From Qipengyuania pacifica (GTDB taxonomy: Bacteria > Pseudomonadota > Alphaproteobacteria > Sphingomonadales > Sphingomonadaceae), in contig NZ_JAHWXO010000014.1 of the NCBI RefSeq assembly GCF_019857205.1, positions 1 to 44,643 on the forward strand: 44,643 nucleotides of DNA. Reading direction: 5' to 3'. A program made the translations under genes and the position numbers. Below are positions 18,087 through 25,054 of this stretch, one piece after another. Numbering within the stretch: the stretch's first letter is position 1; each line of letters starts with the position of its first letter. The notes below the pieces were generated by a model. It did no database searches. It saw nothing but the letters and a program-made list of their open reading frames with translations, and was not told the DNA's origin.

Positions 18087-19318
18087 GGCTGGAACTCCGT
18101 ATAGGTCAGTCGCAAGGTCGTAGCGGCTTCAACTGTCGCCTCCTCACGCTCAAGGATCTCGATTTGTAAGAGCGCCAGCGCCTTGATCGCTTCGATGACG
18201 TCGAGCAGTTCGGCGCGGTTTGCCGCGAAGCTGGCCCTTTCCAGATCAGCACGGCTTTGGGCGAGGGGTAGCAACTCCTCCGTGGCTCGCTGCCACTGCC
18301 GGTATGCGCTGCGCCAGGCGGCAAGGTCGGCCTCGAATTGCGCTTGCAGTTCGCGCAAGCGATCAAGCTGGATTGCTTGCGCTGCGCTCGCTTCGGTTTC
18401 AGCGGCGGCAATCCTCGGATTCTGCCGCCTGCCCGCAAAAATGGGGAGCGTGATCGAGCCCATGACCGAGACGACATCGCCGAACATCGGATCGCGCCGG
18501 CCATAGCTGACATTGATGCCGAAATCGGGCCGCTTCTCCGACCGGGCGAGATCGATCCTCGCCTCGGCCTGGCGCACCTGCGCGACAGCGAGAATGATCT
18601 CAGGATTATATTCCAGGGTCGCCCGAAGTTGTTCAACATCGACATCGGGCGCCGGAATGCTTCCAGTCGCCGTTGCGTCTTGCAAGGCAATGTATCGCGC
18701 AAGCATGGCCTGCGCCGCCTCGCGCTCAGCGTCGATGAGCGTCCGCATATCCTCGACCTCCAGCACGGCCCGGCGAATTTCGAGGCTTTCACCTGGCCTC
18801 GCCGATCCCGCCGCAACGGCGCTTCGCGCCAGGGGCACCAGCCTTTCGATCTGTGCAAGGGCGTCATCGGCAACGTTGAGGGCCTGTTGTGAGTAAGCGA
18901 GCGAAATCCAGGCCCTTCCCGCACCAAGACGCGCCATATGGCGCGCATGAGCGAGCTGCGCGGTGGCGAAGTCGATATCGGCTGTGGCCATCCCGGCTCG
19001 GGCGTGTCGTTTCGCAAGATTGGGAATATCCTGCTCGACGCCGACCTGGATCTGCGTGGGAAGCTGTCGATCCAGCTGAAACGCGGCCGGGCCGCTGATT
19101 GGCAGATTCTGGATACCCGCACGCAGCCTGGGATCCGGCAGTTCGTCGGCAGCATCCGCGACCTGGCGGCGGGCATCGACTTGTAGTTCTCGCGCTCTAA
19201 CCTGGGGCTGGTCGGCCACGGCGGCTCTCAAGGTTTCTTCATACCCAATCGACTGGGCGTAACTTGCGGGCGCCAAGGCCAGCAGAACCGGAAGTGCGGT
19301 CCAACGTAGTCGTTTCAT
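18083..19318 (-). CDS. cusC: Outer-membrane efflux channel CusC (TolC family)
   Basis: About 411 residues from ATG 19318, which gives a good signal peptide MKRLRWTALPVLLALAPASYAQ; ATG 19327 would add three residues, and the open frame further upstream has no signal sequence. Two long alpha-helical, Ala- and Arg/Glu-rich repeats typical of OEP proteins are seen (DAADELPDPRLRAGIQNLP early and DVVSVMGSITLPIF in the second). It forms the outer-membrane duct of the CusCBA complex. No lipobox Cys is seen, unlike some CusC proteins. First structural gene of the cusCBAF order; a small exported protein gene lies 113 bases upstream. Confidence 0.9.
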   Translation of the reverse strand: MKRLRWTALPVLLALAPASYAQSIGYEETLRAAVADQPQVRARELQVDARRQVADAADELPDPRLRAGIQNLPISGPAAFQLDRQLPTQIQVGVEQDIPNLAKRHARAGMATADIDFATAQLAHARHMARLGAGRAWISLAYSQQALNVADDALAQIERLVPLARSAVAAGSARPGESLEIRRAVLEVEDMRTLIDAEREAAQAMLARYIALQDATATGSIPAPDVDVEQLRATLEYNPEIILAVAQVRQAEARIDLARSEKRPDFGINVSYGRRDPMFGDVVSVMGSITLPIFAGRRQNPRIAAAETEASAAQAIQLDRLRELQAQFEADLAAWRSAYRQWQRATEELLPLAQSRADLERASFAANRAELLDVIEAIKALALLQIEILEREEATVEAATTLRLTYTEFQP

Positions 19319-19431
19319 GATTCTCATTCCGCTAGAGTGCGCGACCAGTACGCGTTCGGGACAATCAGCCAGCGACTTTGGTGCCAGCAGAATGTCCAGC
19401 CATAATTTGCAGAGATCCCCCTGCATCGATT

Positions 19432-19782
19432 TCAGGCCTCAGCTTGCGGAGGTGGCGGTTCCGGTCCTGCTCCAGTCTCACCCGGTGTAGAGCTGCCGAA
19501 ACCGGTGAATCGCAAGCGCGCGGCTGACAGCGTGCGTACTTCCGACGCATCGTTGCCAATCGCCATCGGCGCGATACAGCCGAGCGAAACAAGGCAACCA
19601 GCGCCTACCTTATCACAAGGCGGTTTTTCACCTTCGTTTGGAACCCCAGACGTGAGCAGTTCATCGCACTGGCGCTCGACCATTATCGGCTCCTGCGGAA
19701 GCGTCGACGCATGAGCTGCCGATTGGACGAAAAGTCCAAATCCAATCAGAATGAGGCCGAATGCGCGCAGCATTCCGATCAC
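19432..19782 (-). CDS. Small exported Cys-containing protein, unknown
   Basis: 116 residues with a signal peptide (residues 1-26, cleavage after AHA) and a soluble part with four cysteines, in RQCDE, PPCDK and GCLVSLGC. The C terminus is Pro/Ala/Glu-rich (GPEPPPPQAEA). I do not recognise a family. It precedes cusC on the same strand by 113 bases, so it is likely the first gene of the cus transcript. The Cys pairs might bind Cu or form disulfides in the periplasm; nothing shows which. No promoter with CueR or ECF motif was found before it. Confidence 0.6.
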   Translation of the reverse strand: MIGMLRAFGLILIGFGLFVQSAAHASTLPQEPIMVERQCDELLTSGVPNEGEKPPCDKVGAGCLVSLGCIAPMAIGNDASEVRTLSAARLRFTGFGSSTPGETGAGPEPPPPQAEA

Positions 19783-19905
19783 CCGGCACCAAGAGGGCGC
19801 GACTTGGCAGTCAGGCGCGAGTCAAACCGCCTCAGCCAAGGGAAAATCGTTGTTGTCGGGCTAGGTGTTATCATGAAGTTTGCTGGCTCTTATGAGCAAA
19901 AGGGT

Positions 19906-19933
19906 CCTGCCCCGCAGGCTAGTGCGGGGCAGG
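19906..19933 (-). terminator. Rho-independent terminator after the Met-rich exported protein gene
   Basis: A perfect 11-base stem (CCTGCCCCGCA and its complement) with a six-base loop. Read on the minus strand it is followed by ACCCTTTTGC, a short T run, which fits termination of the gene ending at 19972. Confidence 0.75.
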
Positions 19934-19971
19934 TGGGGGGTGAAGCATTCGACAAAGATTGGCGCCCGGTT

Positions 19972-20256
19972 TTAACCTTCTTCGCCCTGCGACATCTGTT
20001 CCTGCTTTTTCTTCATCATTTCGTTGCAGTTACGCATCATCTCCATCATTTCGGCGCGCATTTCGGGATCGTTCATCATGGCCATCATGCCCGACATCTC
20101 CATTCCGGACATATCGCCCTGCATCTCGCCGCGCTCCTGTTGCTGCGCGCCTTGCGCTCTGTCGGGCTGATGATCGACCTTCGGCTGCGCTATGGCCGCT
20201 GATGCGAGGCCAATCGTTGCAAGAGCACCAAGCGCGGTAATTTTGAAGTTGTTCAT
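19972..20256 (-). CDS. Small exported Met-rich protein
   Basis: 94 residues with a signal peptide (residues 1-23, ending SAAIAQ). The mature part is very rich in Met (MQGDMSGMEMSGMMAMMND, then MRAEMMEMMRNC) with one Cys and a polar Gln/Glu tail. The Met spacing resembles periplasmic Cu(I)/Ag(I) scavengers such as Met-rich segments of PcoE or SilE, although this is not a clear homologue of either. It has its own terminator and a GGAAA-type ribosome site. Probably a metal sponge in the periplasm (inference). Confidence 0.7.
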   Translation of the reverse strand: MNNFKITALGALATIGLASAAIAQPKVDHQPDRAQGAQQQERGEMQGDMSGMEMSGMMAMMNDPEMRAEMMEMMRNCNEMMKKKQEQMSQGEEG

Positions 20257-20339
20257 GGGGTTTTCCTTTCATTTATCAAATAGCGCGCTGCACAAATCTT
20301 CAGGTCATCGTGCGAGCACACATGCGAATCGTATCGAAA

Positions 20340-20606
20340 TCACGTCCCGGTAGATGTCCCGTTCTTGCGCATGCACATTGCAAGCATGGCCAGGCAGGGC
20401 AGTACATAAAGAAACGGAAGAATTGCTGCGAAGCCGAGCCACATGGATCCGAGCGCAAGCGCAGCGAGTGCCAAAACAGCGCTGGCTGCGAGCAGCCATT
20501 TGCGCCGCTGGCTCGAAACACCCGAACAAGATACGCCCGACTTCTTATTCGAGGTACTGGCGGTCGCAGAGACCGGCACCAGGGCGCGGGACGACGGGAT
20601 GTTCAT
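20340..20606 (-). CDS. Small two-span membrane protein under a CueR promoter
   Basis: 88 residues: a polar N-terminal 35 residues with one Cys, then two hydrophobic segments (about 37-60 and 60-80), the second ending in the soft-metal-rich string PCLAMLAMCMRKNG. AAGGAA lies six bases upstream of ATG 20606. It is the first gene after a canonical CueR-type promoter at 20640-20670 (TTGACC, 19 bases, TATCTT), with a leader of about 27 bases. I do not recognise the family. The promoter makes induction by copper or silver very likely; a function in membrane copper handling is inferred. Confidence 0.7.
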   Translation of the reverse strand: MNIPSSRALVPVSATASTSNKKSGVSCSGVSSQRRKWLLAASAVLALAALALGSMWLGFAAILPFLYVLPCLAMLAMCMRKNGTSTGT

Positions 20607-20639
20607 TTCTTTTCCTTCATCGAATCAACCAATACGAAG

Positions 20640-20670
20640 AAGATAGGGCTTCCCATCATTGGAAGGTCAA
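20640..20670 (-). promoter_or_regulatory. CueR-type copper promoter 1 (toward 20606)
   Basis: On the minus strand: TTGACC (20670-20665), a 19-base spacer holding the dyad CTTCC-7-GGAAG, and TATCTT (20645-20640). This is close to the known E. coli copA promoter pattern activated by CueR, with box and operator both intact. Confidence 0.85.
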
Positions 20671-20710
20671 GGCATTTTGTGGAGATTTTCTCGGCTTTCA
20701 GCCAGCCACC

Positions 20711-20739
20711 TTGCATTCCCATCATTGGAAGGTTAAAGC
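20711..20739 (+). promoter_or_regulatory. Autoregulatory CueR operator and cueR promoter
   Basis: The 18-base string TTCCCATCATTGGAAGGT at 20717-20734 repeats exactly the string at 20650-20667. Here it lies between a plus-strand TTGCAT (20711-20716) and TAAAGC (20734-20739) with a normal 17-base spacer, so CueR binding should repress its own gene. The predicted transcript starts at about the ATG at 20746, implying a leaderless message. On the minus strand no -10 box is present. Confidence 0.6.
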
Positions 20740-20745
20740 GCCCGC

Positions 20746-21204
20746 ATGAAACATTCACACACGATTGGCGAGGCGGCTGCAGCGAGCGGGGTTTCTGCCA
20801 AGATGATCCGACATTATGAAAAGATCGGTTTGATCGAGGCGGCGGACCGGACCGATGCCGGGTACCGCCTCTACACTCCGGCAGATATTCATACGCTCCG
20901 GTTTGTGCGGCGCGCCCGCAATCTGGGCTTTTCGGTCGACGATATTTCCGAACTGCTCGATTTATGGAAAGATAGTGCCCGAGCGAGCAAGGACGTGCGC
21001 CGAGTAGCGGATGGCCATCTTTCGGCCCTGCGATCGAAGGCTGCCGAAATCCATTCGATGATAGACGCGCTCGAACATCTTTTCGAGAATTGCACGAATG
21101 ACGAACGTCCCGACTGTCCCATCCTCAAGGACCTCGCGGACGATGCCAATCCGGCTCGTGCCAAGGACGTTGGTCACAAGTTTGGCTTCGAGCGCGTTTG
21201 CTAG
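20746..21204 (+). CDS. cueR: CueR-type Cu(I)/Ag(I)-responsive MerR regulator
   Basis: A 152-residue MerR-family activator. The winged helix covers residues 4-75 (IGEAAAASGVSAKMIRHYEKIGL). The metal loop has C116 and C124 separated by seven residues (CTNDERPDC), the CueR spacing, and a Ser (S77 region, WKDSARAS) where divalent-metal sensors have Cys. These features define monovalent-metal selectivity. The C-terminal tail beyond the loop is longer than in E. coli CueR and ends in a Cys. No ribosome site precedes the ATG, in line with a leaderless transcript. It probably controls the CueR-type promoters at 20640, 23209 and 24384 as well as itself. Confidence 0.92.
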   Translation: MKHSHTIGEAAAASGVSAKMIRHYEKIGLIEAADRTDAGYRLYTPADIHTLRFVRRARNLGFSVDDISELLDLWKDSARASKDVRRVADGHLSALRSKAAEIHSMIDALEHLFENCTNDERPDCPILKDLADDANPARAKDVGHKFGFERVC

Positions 21205-21218
21205 GCTTCGGACGGTGC

Positions 21219-21665
21219 TCAGTATCGCGCAAAGACGCTCGTGGTACGATCCGTTCTTACGCCCGTAATCGTCCACGTGCCTGTCTTGGCACCGCCCATG
21301 CCCGGCGAACCTGCAGGCATGCCGGGAAGCGTGATGCCTGAAATCCGCGGGCGTTCCTCCAGCAGGCGGTCAACGCTGTCGGTCGGCACATGTCCATCGA
21401 CGAAGTAGCCGCCGATGAGCATCGTGTGGCATCCCTCGAGCCCGGCGGGCACACCCTGGCGTTCCTTGATTAGGGCGAGGTCGTGGGTCGCGACCATCTT
21501 CACCTCATATCCGCTGGCTTCGAGATAGTCGCCGTAGCTCTCACAGCAACCGCACTGAGGGTTCTTGAAGATCGTGGCAAACGGTCTTGCTTCCTGTGCC
21601 GCCGCTGCCGAGGGCAGCAGCGCGAGGGCCGAAAACGACATCAAAACCTTGGGTAACAAACGCAT
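21219..21665 (-). CDS. DUF411 copper-associated exported protein, copy 1
   Basis: 148 residues with a signal peptide (residues 1-23, ending AAAAQ). The DUF411 core follows: a CGCC motif (NPQCGCCESYGDYL, near residues 38-41), then GCHTMLIGGYFVDGHVP and PGMPAGSPGM. The CGCC plus Cys-His-Thr-Met layout suggests a thioredoxin-like fold that binds or reduces a soft metal; DUF411 proteins are regularly found next to copper oxidases, but their chemistry is not settled. It lies 12 bases behind the multicopper oxidase gene and is surely co-transcribed from the CueR promoter at 23209. A second copy is at 36229. Confidence 0.88.
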   Translation of the reverse strand: MRLLPKVLMSFSALALLPSAAAAQEARPFATIFKNPQCGCCESYGDYLEASGYEVKMVATHDLALIKERQGVPAGLEGCHTMLIGGYFVDGHVPTDSVDRLLEERPRISGITLPGMPAGSPGMGGAKTGTWTITGVRTDRTTSVFARY

Positions 21666-21677
21666 CAGTTTTTCCTT

Positions 21678-23168
21678 TCAGTTAACTCGAATGGTGGCCA
21701 TCATCCCTGCGGCCTGGTGTTCGAGAATATGGCAATGAAACATCCAGTCGCCCGGGTTGTCCGCTACGAACGCGATCTCGACGCGTTCTTCGGGCGCCAT
21801 GAGGACGGTGTCCTGCCACTCTTGATATCGTGTCGGCTGTCCATTGCGCGACAAGACGCGGAAACTGTGGCCATGCAGATGGATCGGGTGCCACCACGCA
21901 GTCTCATTGGTCATGTCGAGGAGAAGCGTGGTTCCTCGCACGGCAGATATAATCGGATCGTGAACATGGCCGCTCGCCGAAACGCCGTTGACGGTCCAGC
22001 CCATCATTCCTCCGGACATCATTCCCGAACCTCCCATCCGCCCCATCATCATGCCGGAGCCGGTTCGTTGTTCGTTCCTCGCGTCAGAGCCGCTGGCTGT
22101 TCGCCCCATCATGCCCATCATCCCGCCCCCGAATATGATCCGGTGACGCTCGGCCGTTGCCAGTTCGGGTTCGGCGAGAGGGTTGGGCGGCAGCGGCGCT
22201 GGGTCGGACAGACGCCTTTCCCTGACCTCTTTGCCCTGACACTCGAATGTGGTGAGTTCGTATTCCAGTCCATCATAGAAGACATCGCGCAGTGAATGCC
22301 GGGTCCCGGCGGGATAATCGAAATCGACGATCAGATCCGCCCGCATTGCCGGCCCGAGAAGCAGGGGCGCGCTTAGACGGTGAGGCTCGACGGGCTGGCC
22401 GTCGAGCGCGACGACCATTGGATCGAGTTCACCGAAATCGAGCCCGAAGATGCGGGCATTGGCAGCGTTCACGAGCCGCAGCCTGATCCGCTCATTCGGC
22501 CTCGCAATCAGTGGTGCCGCCGGCTTTCCGTTGATAGTGATCGTGTTGCCGATCCGGCCTGCCATCATCGCGTCGTGCCGACTGCCGAACCCTCCACTTA
22601 TTTGCCCCTGGTCATTGAGCCTCCAGTCGTCGAGCATCCAGACGAGGTCGCGATCGACCTGCGGCGGATCTGCCTCTTCGATAATGAGCGGTCCGTAGAG
22701 GCCGCGACCGACCTGCTCGAAGCTGCGCTGATGGGGATGGTACCAGAAAGTGCCCGCATCCTCCGGCGTAAAGGCATATCTGAACCTTTCGCCGGGCTCC
22801 ACGGGGGGCTGGGTGAGGTGGGGAACGCCATCCATCGCGTTGGGAACACGAACGCCGTGCCAATGGATGGTTGTTTTTTCCTCGAGAGCGTTTTCCAGCA
22901 GGACCTCGAAGGCCTCTCCCTGCCCAAGCCTGAGAGCAGGACCCGGTACCGAGCCATTGTAACCCCACACCGGTATTTGAGAGGCTTCGCCGACGAGTGG
23001 CGCGCTGGTCGTTCCGGTTTTGAGGACGCGGCGGCCGGCGGTTGTGCTGGCACCCACCGGCGTTCTACCTCCGGCTCCCAGAACGGCGGCCAATCCGCCG
23101 CCAATGGCCAGAGCACCGGAACCGGCGAGGACCGCGCGGCGCGTCAATCGTGATTCTTTTGATTGCAT
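21678..23168 (-). CDS. CueO-like multicopper oxidase, Tat-exported
   Basis: About 496 residues. ATG 23168 is favoured because GGAG lies nine bases before it; ATG 23177 is next to that site. A Tat-type leader (RLTRRAVLAGS with a hydrophobic run) is followed by three cupredoxin domains. All four copper-ligand clusters are seen: HWHG, WYHPH, HPIHLHGHSF and HCHILEH. A Met/Gly-rich insertion (GGGMMGMMGR to MMSGGMMGW, residues about 350-395) matches the substrate-copper region of CueO. Known role: oxidation of toxic Cu(I) to Cu(II) in the periplasm. It is transcribed from a near-perfect CueR promoter and is followed by DUF411. Confidence 0.93.
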   Translation of the reverse strand: MQSKESRLTRRAVLAGSGALAIGGGLAAVLGAGGRTPVGASTTAGRRVLKTGTTSAPLVGEASQIPVWGYNGSVPGPALRLGQGEAFEVLLENALEEKTTIHWHGVRVPNAMDGVPHLTQPPVEPGERFRYAFTPEDAGTFWYHPHQRSFEQVGRGLYGPLIIEEADPPQVDRDLVWMLDDWRLNDQGQISGGFGSRHDAMMAGRIGNTITINGKPAAPLIARPNERIRLRLVNAANARIFGLDFGELDPMVVALDGQPVEPHRLSAPLLLGPAMRADLIVDFDYPAGTRHSLRDVFYDGLEYELTTFECQGKEVRERRLSDPAPLPPNPLAEPELATAERHRIIFGGGMMGMMGRTASGSDARNEQRTGSGMMMGRMGGSGMMSGGMMGWTVNGVSASGHVHDPIISAVRGTTLLLDMTNETAWWHPIHLHGHSFRVLSRNGQPTRYQEWQDTVLMAPEERVEIAFVADNPGDWMFHCHILEHQAAGMMATIRVN

Positions 23169-23208
23169 AGAAAGCATCTCCGCATCGCCAGATTAAGGTT
23201 CGACCGAC

Positions 23209-23239
23209 AATGTAGTCCTTCCCATCATGGGAAGGTCAA
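23209..23239 (-). promoter_or_regulatory. CueR-type copper promoter 2 (toward the multicopper oxidase)
   Basis: Minus strand: TTGACC (23239-23234), 19-base spacer, TACATT (23214-23209). The operator 23217-23235 is a perfect 9-1-9 palindrome, CCTTCCCAT and its complement around one base. The start should fall near 23202, about 34 bases before ATG 23168. Confidence 0.88.
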
Positions 23240-23424
23240 GGCCGCCTATTGGACATAGACCGTTAAAGGCACGGAAGACCCCGAAACTTCTCTGTATGAA
23301 GGACGCGCAGGCAGGTGCAGGACAATTGTCCTCAACCCCGAACTTCGCGCCTACCGTTCGCCGGAGTCCAGCGCCGCTTCTCTTGATATGCGGGTTCAGA
23401 TTTGGCGCATGGTCATCGTCGCCG

Positions 23425-24057
23425 TTAGCTTCTTGGCTGCTGCGATCTCTTGGCCAGCTCTTTCCAACGACCGGGGCGTGGCAGCAGCATTGGAACCTTG
23501 CGCATATAAGCGCGATACTCGTCGCCAAATTTACGGATCATGTCGCGTTCTTCCTTGCGGGCGAGAAGATAGTAGGCGAGCACGATCACCGGGAACAGAA
23601 CGGCCGAAAAGATTGTCGGCCAGTGAATGACGCCTTCTCCGAACAGAGCAAGAAACAACCCGGTATACTGCGGGTGCCGTACGAAACGATATAGTCCATC
23701 GGTGACAAGCCGTTCATCGTGACGCGCCTTATAGACCGCGCGCCATCCGTGAATGAACATTCCCACGCCGATGATCGCTAGCGAGTAGCCTATCAGCATC
23801 GAGACAAACATCCCGGTTTCGCCTAGACCCACGAGTGTCGACCACAGGTTGGCGCTGACATACTCCCGATCGATCCCGAATGATCGTATGAGAAGGTATA
23901 CGGTCAAAGGGAAGCCGAACATTTCAGCATAGAGGGCGATGATGAAAGCCTGCACAAGGCCGGCGCCGGTCCATTCGCGCCATCCACGCGGGGCGAAGTA
24001 CCGGTAGAAAATCCACGATACGATGACGATCATGATCGCCGCTAAACCCCAAGCCAT
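23425..24057 (-). CDS. Isoprenylcysteine carboxyl methyltransferase-like membrane protein
   Basis: 210 residues with five or six hydrophobic segments. The C-terminal half carries the ICMT/PEMT signature: RFVRHPQYTGL (about residue 147), then YYLLARKEERDMIRKFGDEYRAYM, which binds S-adenosylmethionine in known members. These enzymes methylate lipids or prenylated cysteines; bacterial ones near metal genes have no proven substrate. A weak CueR-like promoter remnant lies about 170 bases upstream (24225-24255), so copper control is possible but not firm. Located between the multicopper oxidase and the CBS protein gene. Confidence 0.82.
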   Translation of the reverse strand: MAWGLAAIMIVIVSWIFYRYFAPRGWREWTGAGLVQAFIIALYAEMFGFPLTVYLLIRSFGIDREYVSANLWSTLVGLGETGMFVSMLIGYSLAIIGVGMFIHGWRAVYKARHDERLVTDGLYRFVRHPQYTGLFLALFGEGVIHWPTIFSAVLFPVIVLAYYLLARKEERDMIRKFGDEYRAYMRKVPMLLPRPGRWKELAKRSQQPRS

Positions 24058-24224
24058 CGGTTTTTCCCCTTCGCTTGCCTATGCCGACAGGGTTTCCTGT
24101 CTTGCGTAATGCAGCCCGCTGCCACGCAGTTCTGGCATCGCCACAGACCGGGGATATGCTGCGGCTCATTCCGCAGCTCCACACCGAACAGCCTGCGACG
24201 GTCCACTCTCCGGGGCCCGGCACC

Positions 24225-24255
24225 AAGGTGCCGCTTACCATCGTTGGAGGGTCAA
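24225..24255 (-). promoter_or_regulatory. Degenerate CueR-like promoter
   Basis: Minus strand TTGACC (24255-24250), 19-base spacer containing CTCCAACGATGG, and a poor -10 CACCTT. The left half resembles the three better CueR sites but the right half is lost, so function is doubtful. Confidence 0.35.
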
Positions 24256-24383
24256 GAGGTATTTGCATCAAGCACGAATAAAGGTCTCGATTGAGACAAA
24301 CCCATCCTTGGTCGTTACAGCCTTGGGCCAAGGAACGGACCCGGCACCAAATTGTTGAAAGTCTGGAATCTTGCGAGCCGGCC

Positions 24384-24414
24384 TTGACCTTCCCATGATG
24401 TCAAACATTAGGTT
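24384..24414 (+). promoter_or_regulatory. CueR-like promoter with half operator (toward the CBS gene)
   Basis: Plus strand TTGACC (24384-24389), 19-base spacer, TAGGTT (24409-24414). The left half CCTTCCCATGATG equals that of the oxidase promoter, but the right half (TCAAACA) does not pair. The 19-base spacer still suggests MerR-family activation. Predicted leader is about 92 bases. Confidence 0.55.
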
Positions 24415-24512
24415 TGCTGGACCCGACGATTCGATGCGGCGGTCACGTCCTCCATTTGATTTGGCGGAGATGGCTTCCCATCGAACGGAACGCCAAACTT
24501 TTGGAGAGACAG

Positions 24513-24956
24513 ATGAAAACCAGCGAAATTATGACTAGCGATCCGGCATGCTGCAAGGAAGACCAAAGTCTTCAGGACGCTGCCACACTTATGGTCGAAA
24601 ATGATTGCGGGCAAATCCCGGTCGTCGACGATGAGGGTGGTCTTGTCGGCGTGATCACGGATCGCGACGTGTGTTGCCGGGCCATCGCTGAGGGAATGTC
24701 GGCGGAGACACGCGTCGGAGACGTGATGACCCGGTCGGTTGTCAGCGTTACTCCCGACACCTCTCTGGAAGACTGTCTGGCATCCATGGAGAAAAACCAG
24801 GTTCGCCGTGTCCCGGTTATCGACGATGACGGGAAATGCTGCGGCATGGTTTCGCAAGCCGATGTCGCCCGTACCGGAAGCGATGCGAAGACGGCCGAGC
24901 TCGTGCAGGAAGTTTCCCAGTCACGCGCAGATGGGAAATCCTCCGGCTGTTGTTAG
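24513..24956 (+). CDS. CBS-domain protein with four Cys-Cys pairs
   Basis: 147 residues from ATG 24513 with GGAGAGA upstream. Two CBS motifs span residues 5-60 (IMTSDP...IPVVDDEGGLVGVITDRD) and 70-120 (VMTRSVVSV...RVPVIDDDGKCCGMVS). CBS pairs usually bind adenine nucleotides and signal energy state. What is odd is ten cysteines in 147 residues, with adjacent pairs at 13-14, 54-55, 109-110 and 146-147. Together with the CueR-like promoter, this suggests a soft-metal binding or metal-sensing variant (inference). No membrane segment. It is followed by a terminator. Confidence 0.85.
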   Translation: MKTSEIMTSDPACCKEDQSLQDAATLMVENDCGQIPVVDDEGGLVGVITDRDVCCRAIAEGMSAETRVGDVMTRSVVSVTPDTSLEDCLASMEKNQVRRVPVIDDDGKCCGMVSQADVARTGSDAKTAELVQEVSQSRADGKSSGCC

Positions 24957-24970
24957 GGCGGCGACATGCA

Positions 24971-24998
24971 GCAGCCGCTCCTTGAAGGGAGCGGCTGC
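24971..24998 (+). terminator. Stem-loop terminator after the CBS gene
   Basis: A perfect 11-base stem (GCAGCCGCTCC and complement) with a six-base loop, 15 bases after the CBS stop. The following plus-strand CGTCTTCATC has only a short T content, so it may be a weak intrinsic terminator. Confidence 0.65.
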
Positions 24999-25054
24999 CG
25001 TCTTCATCGTACCGAAGTCGAACATCTTCCGGCTACCAAATCGAGGGCACTCCC

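Noticed and set aside
24646..24672. TGAGGG inside the CBS gene as a sixth ECF promoter
   Set aside because: The base pattern 16 bases later is ATCACG, not CGTA, and it lies inside a gene.
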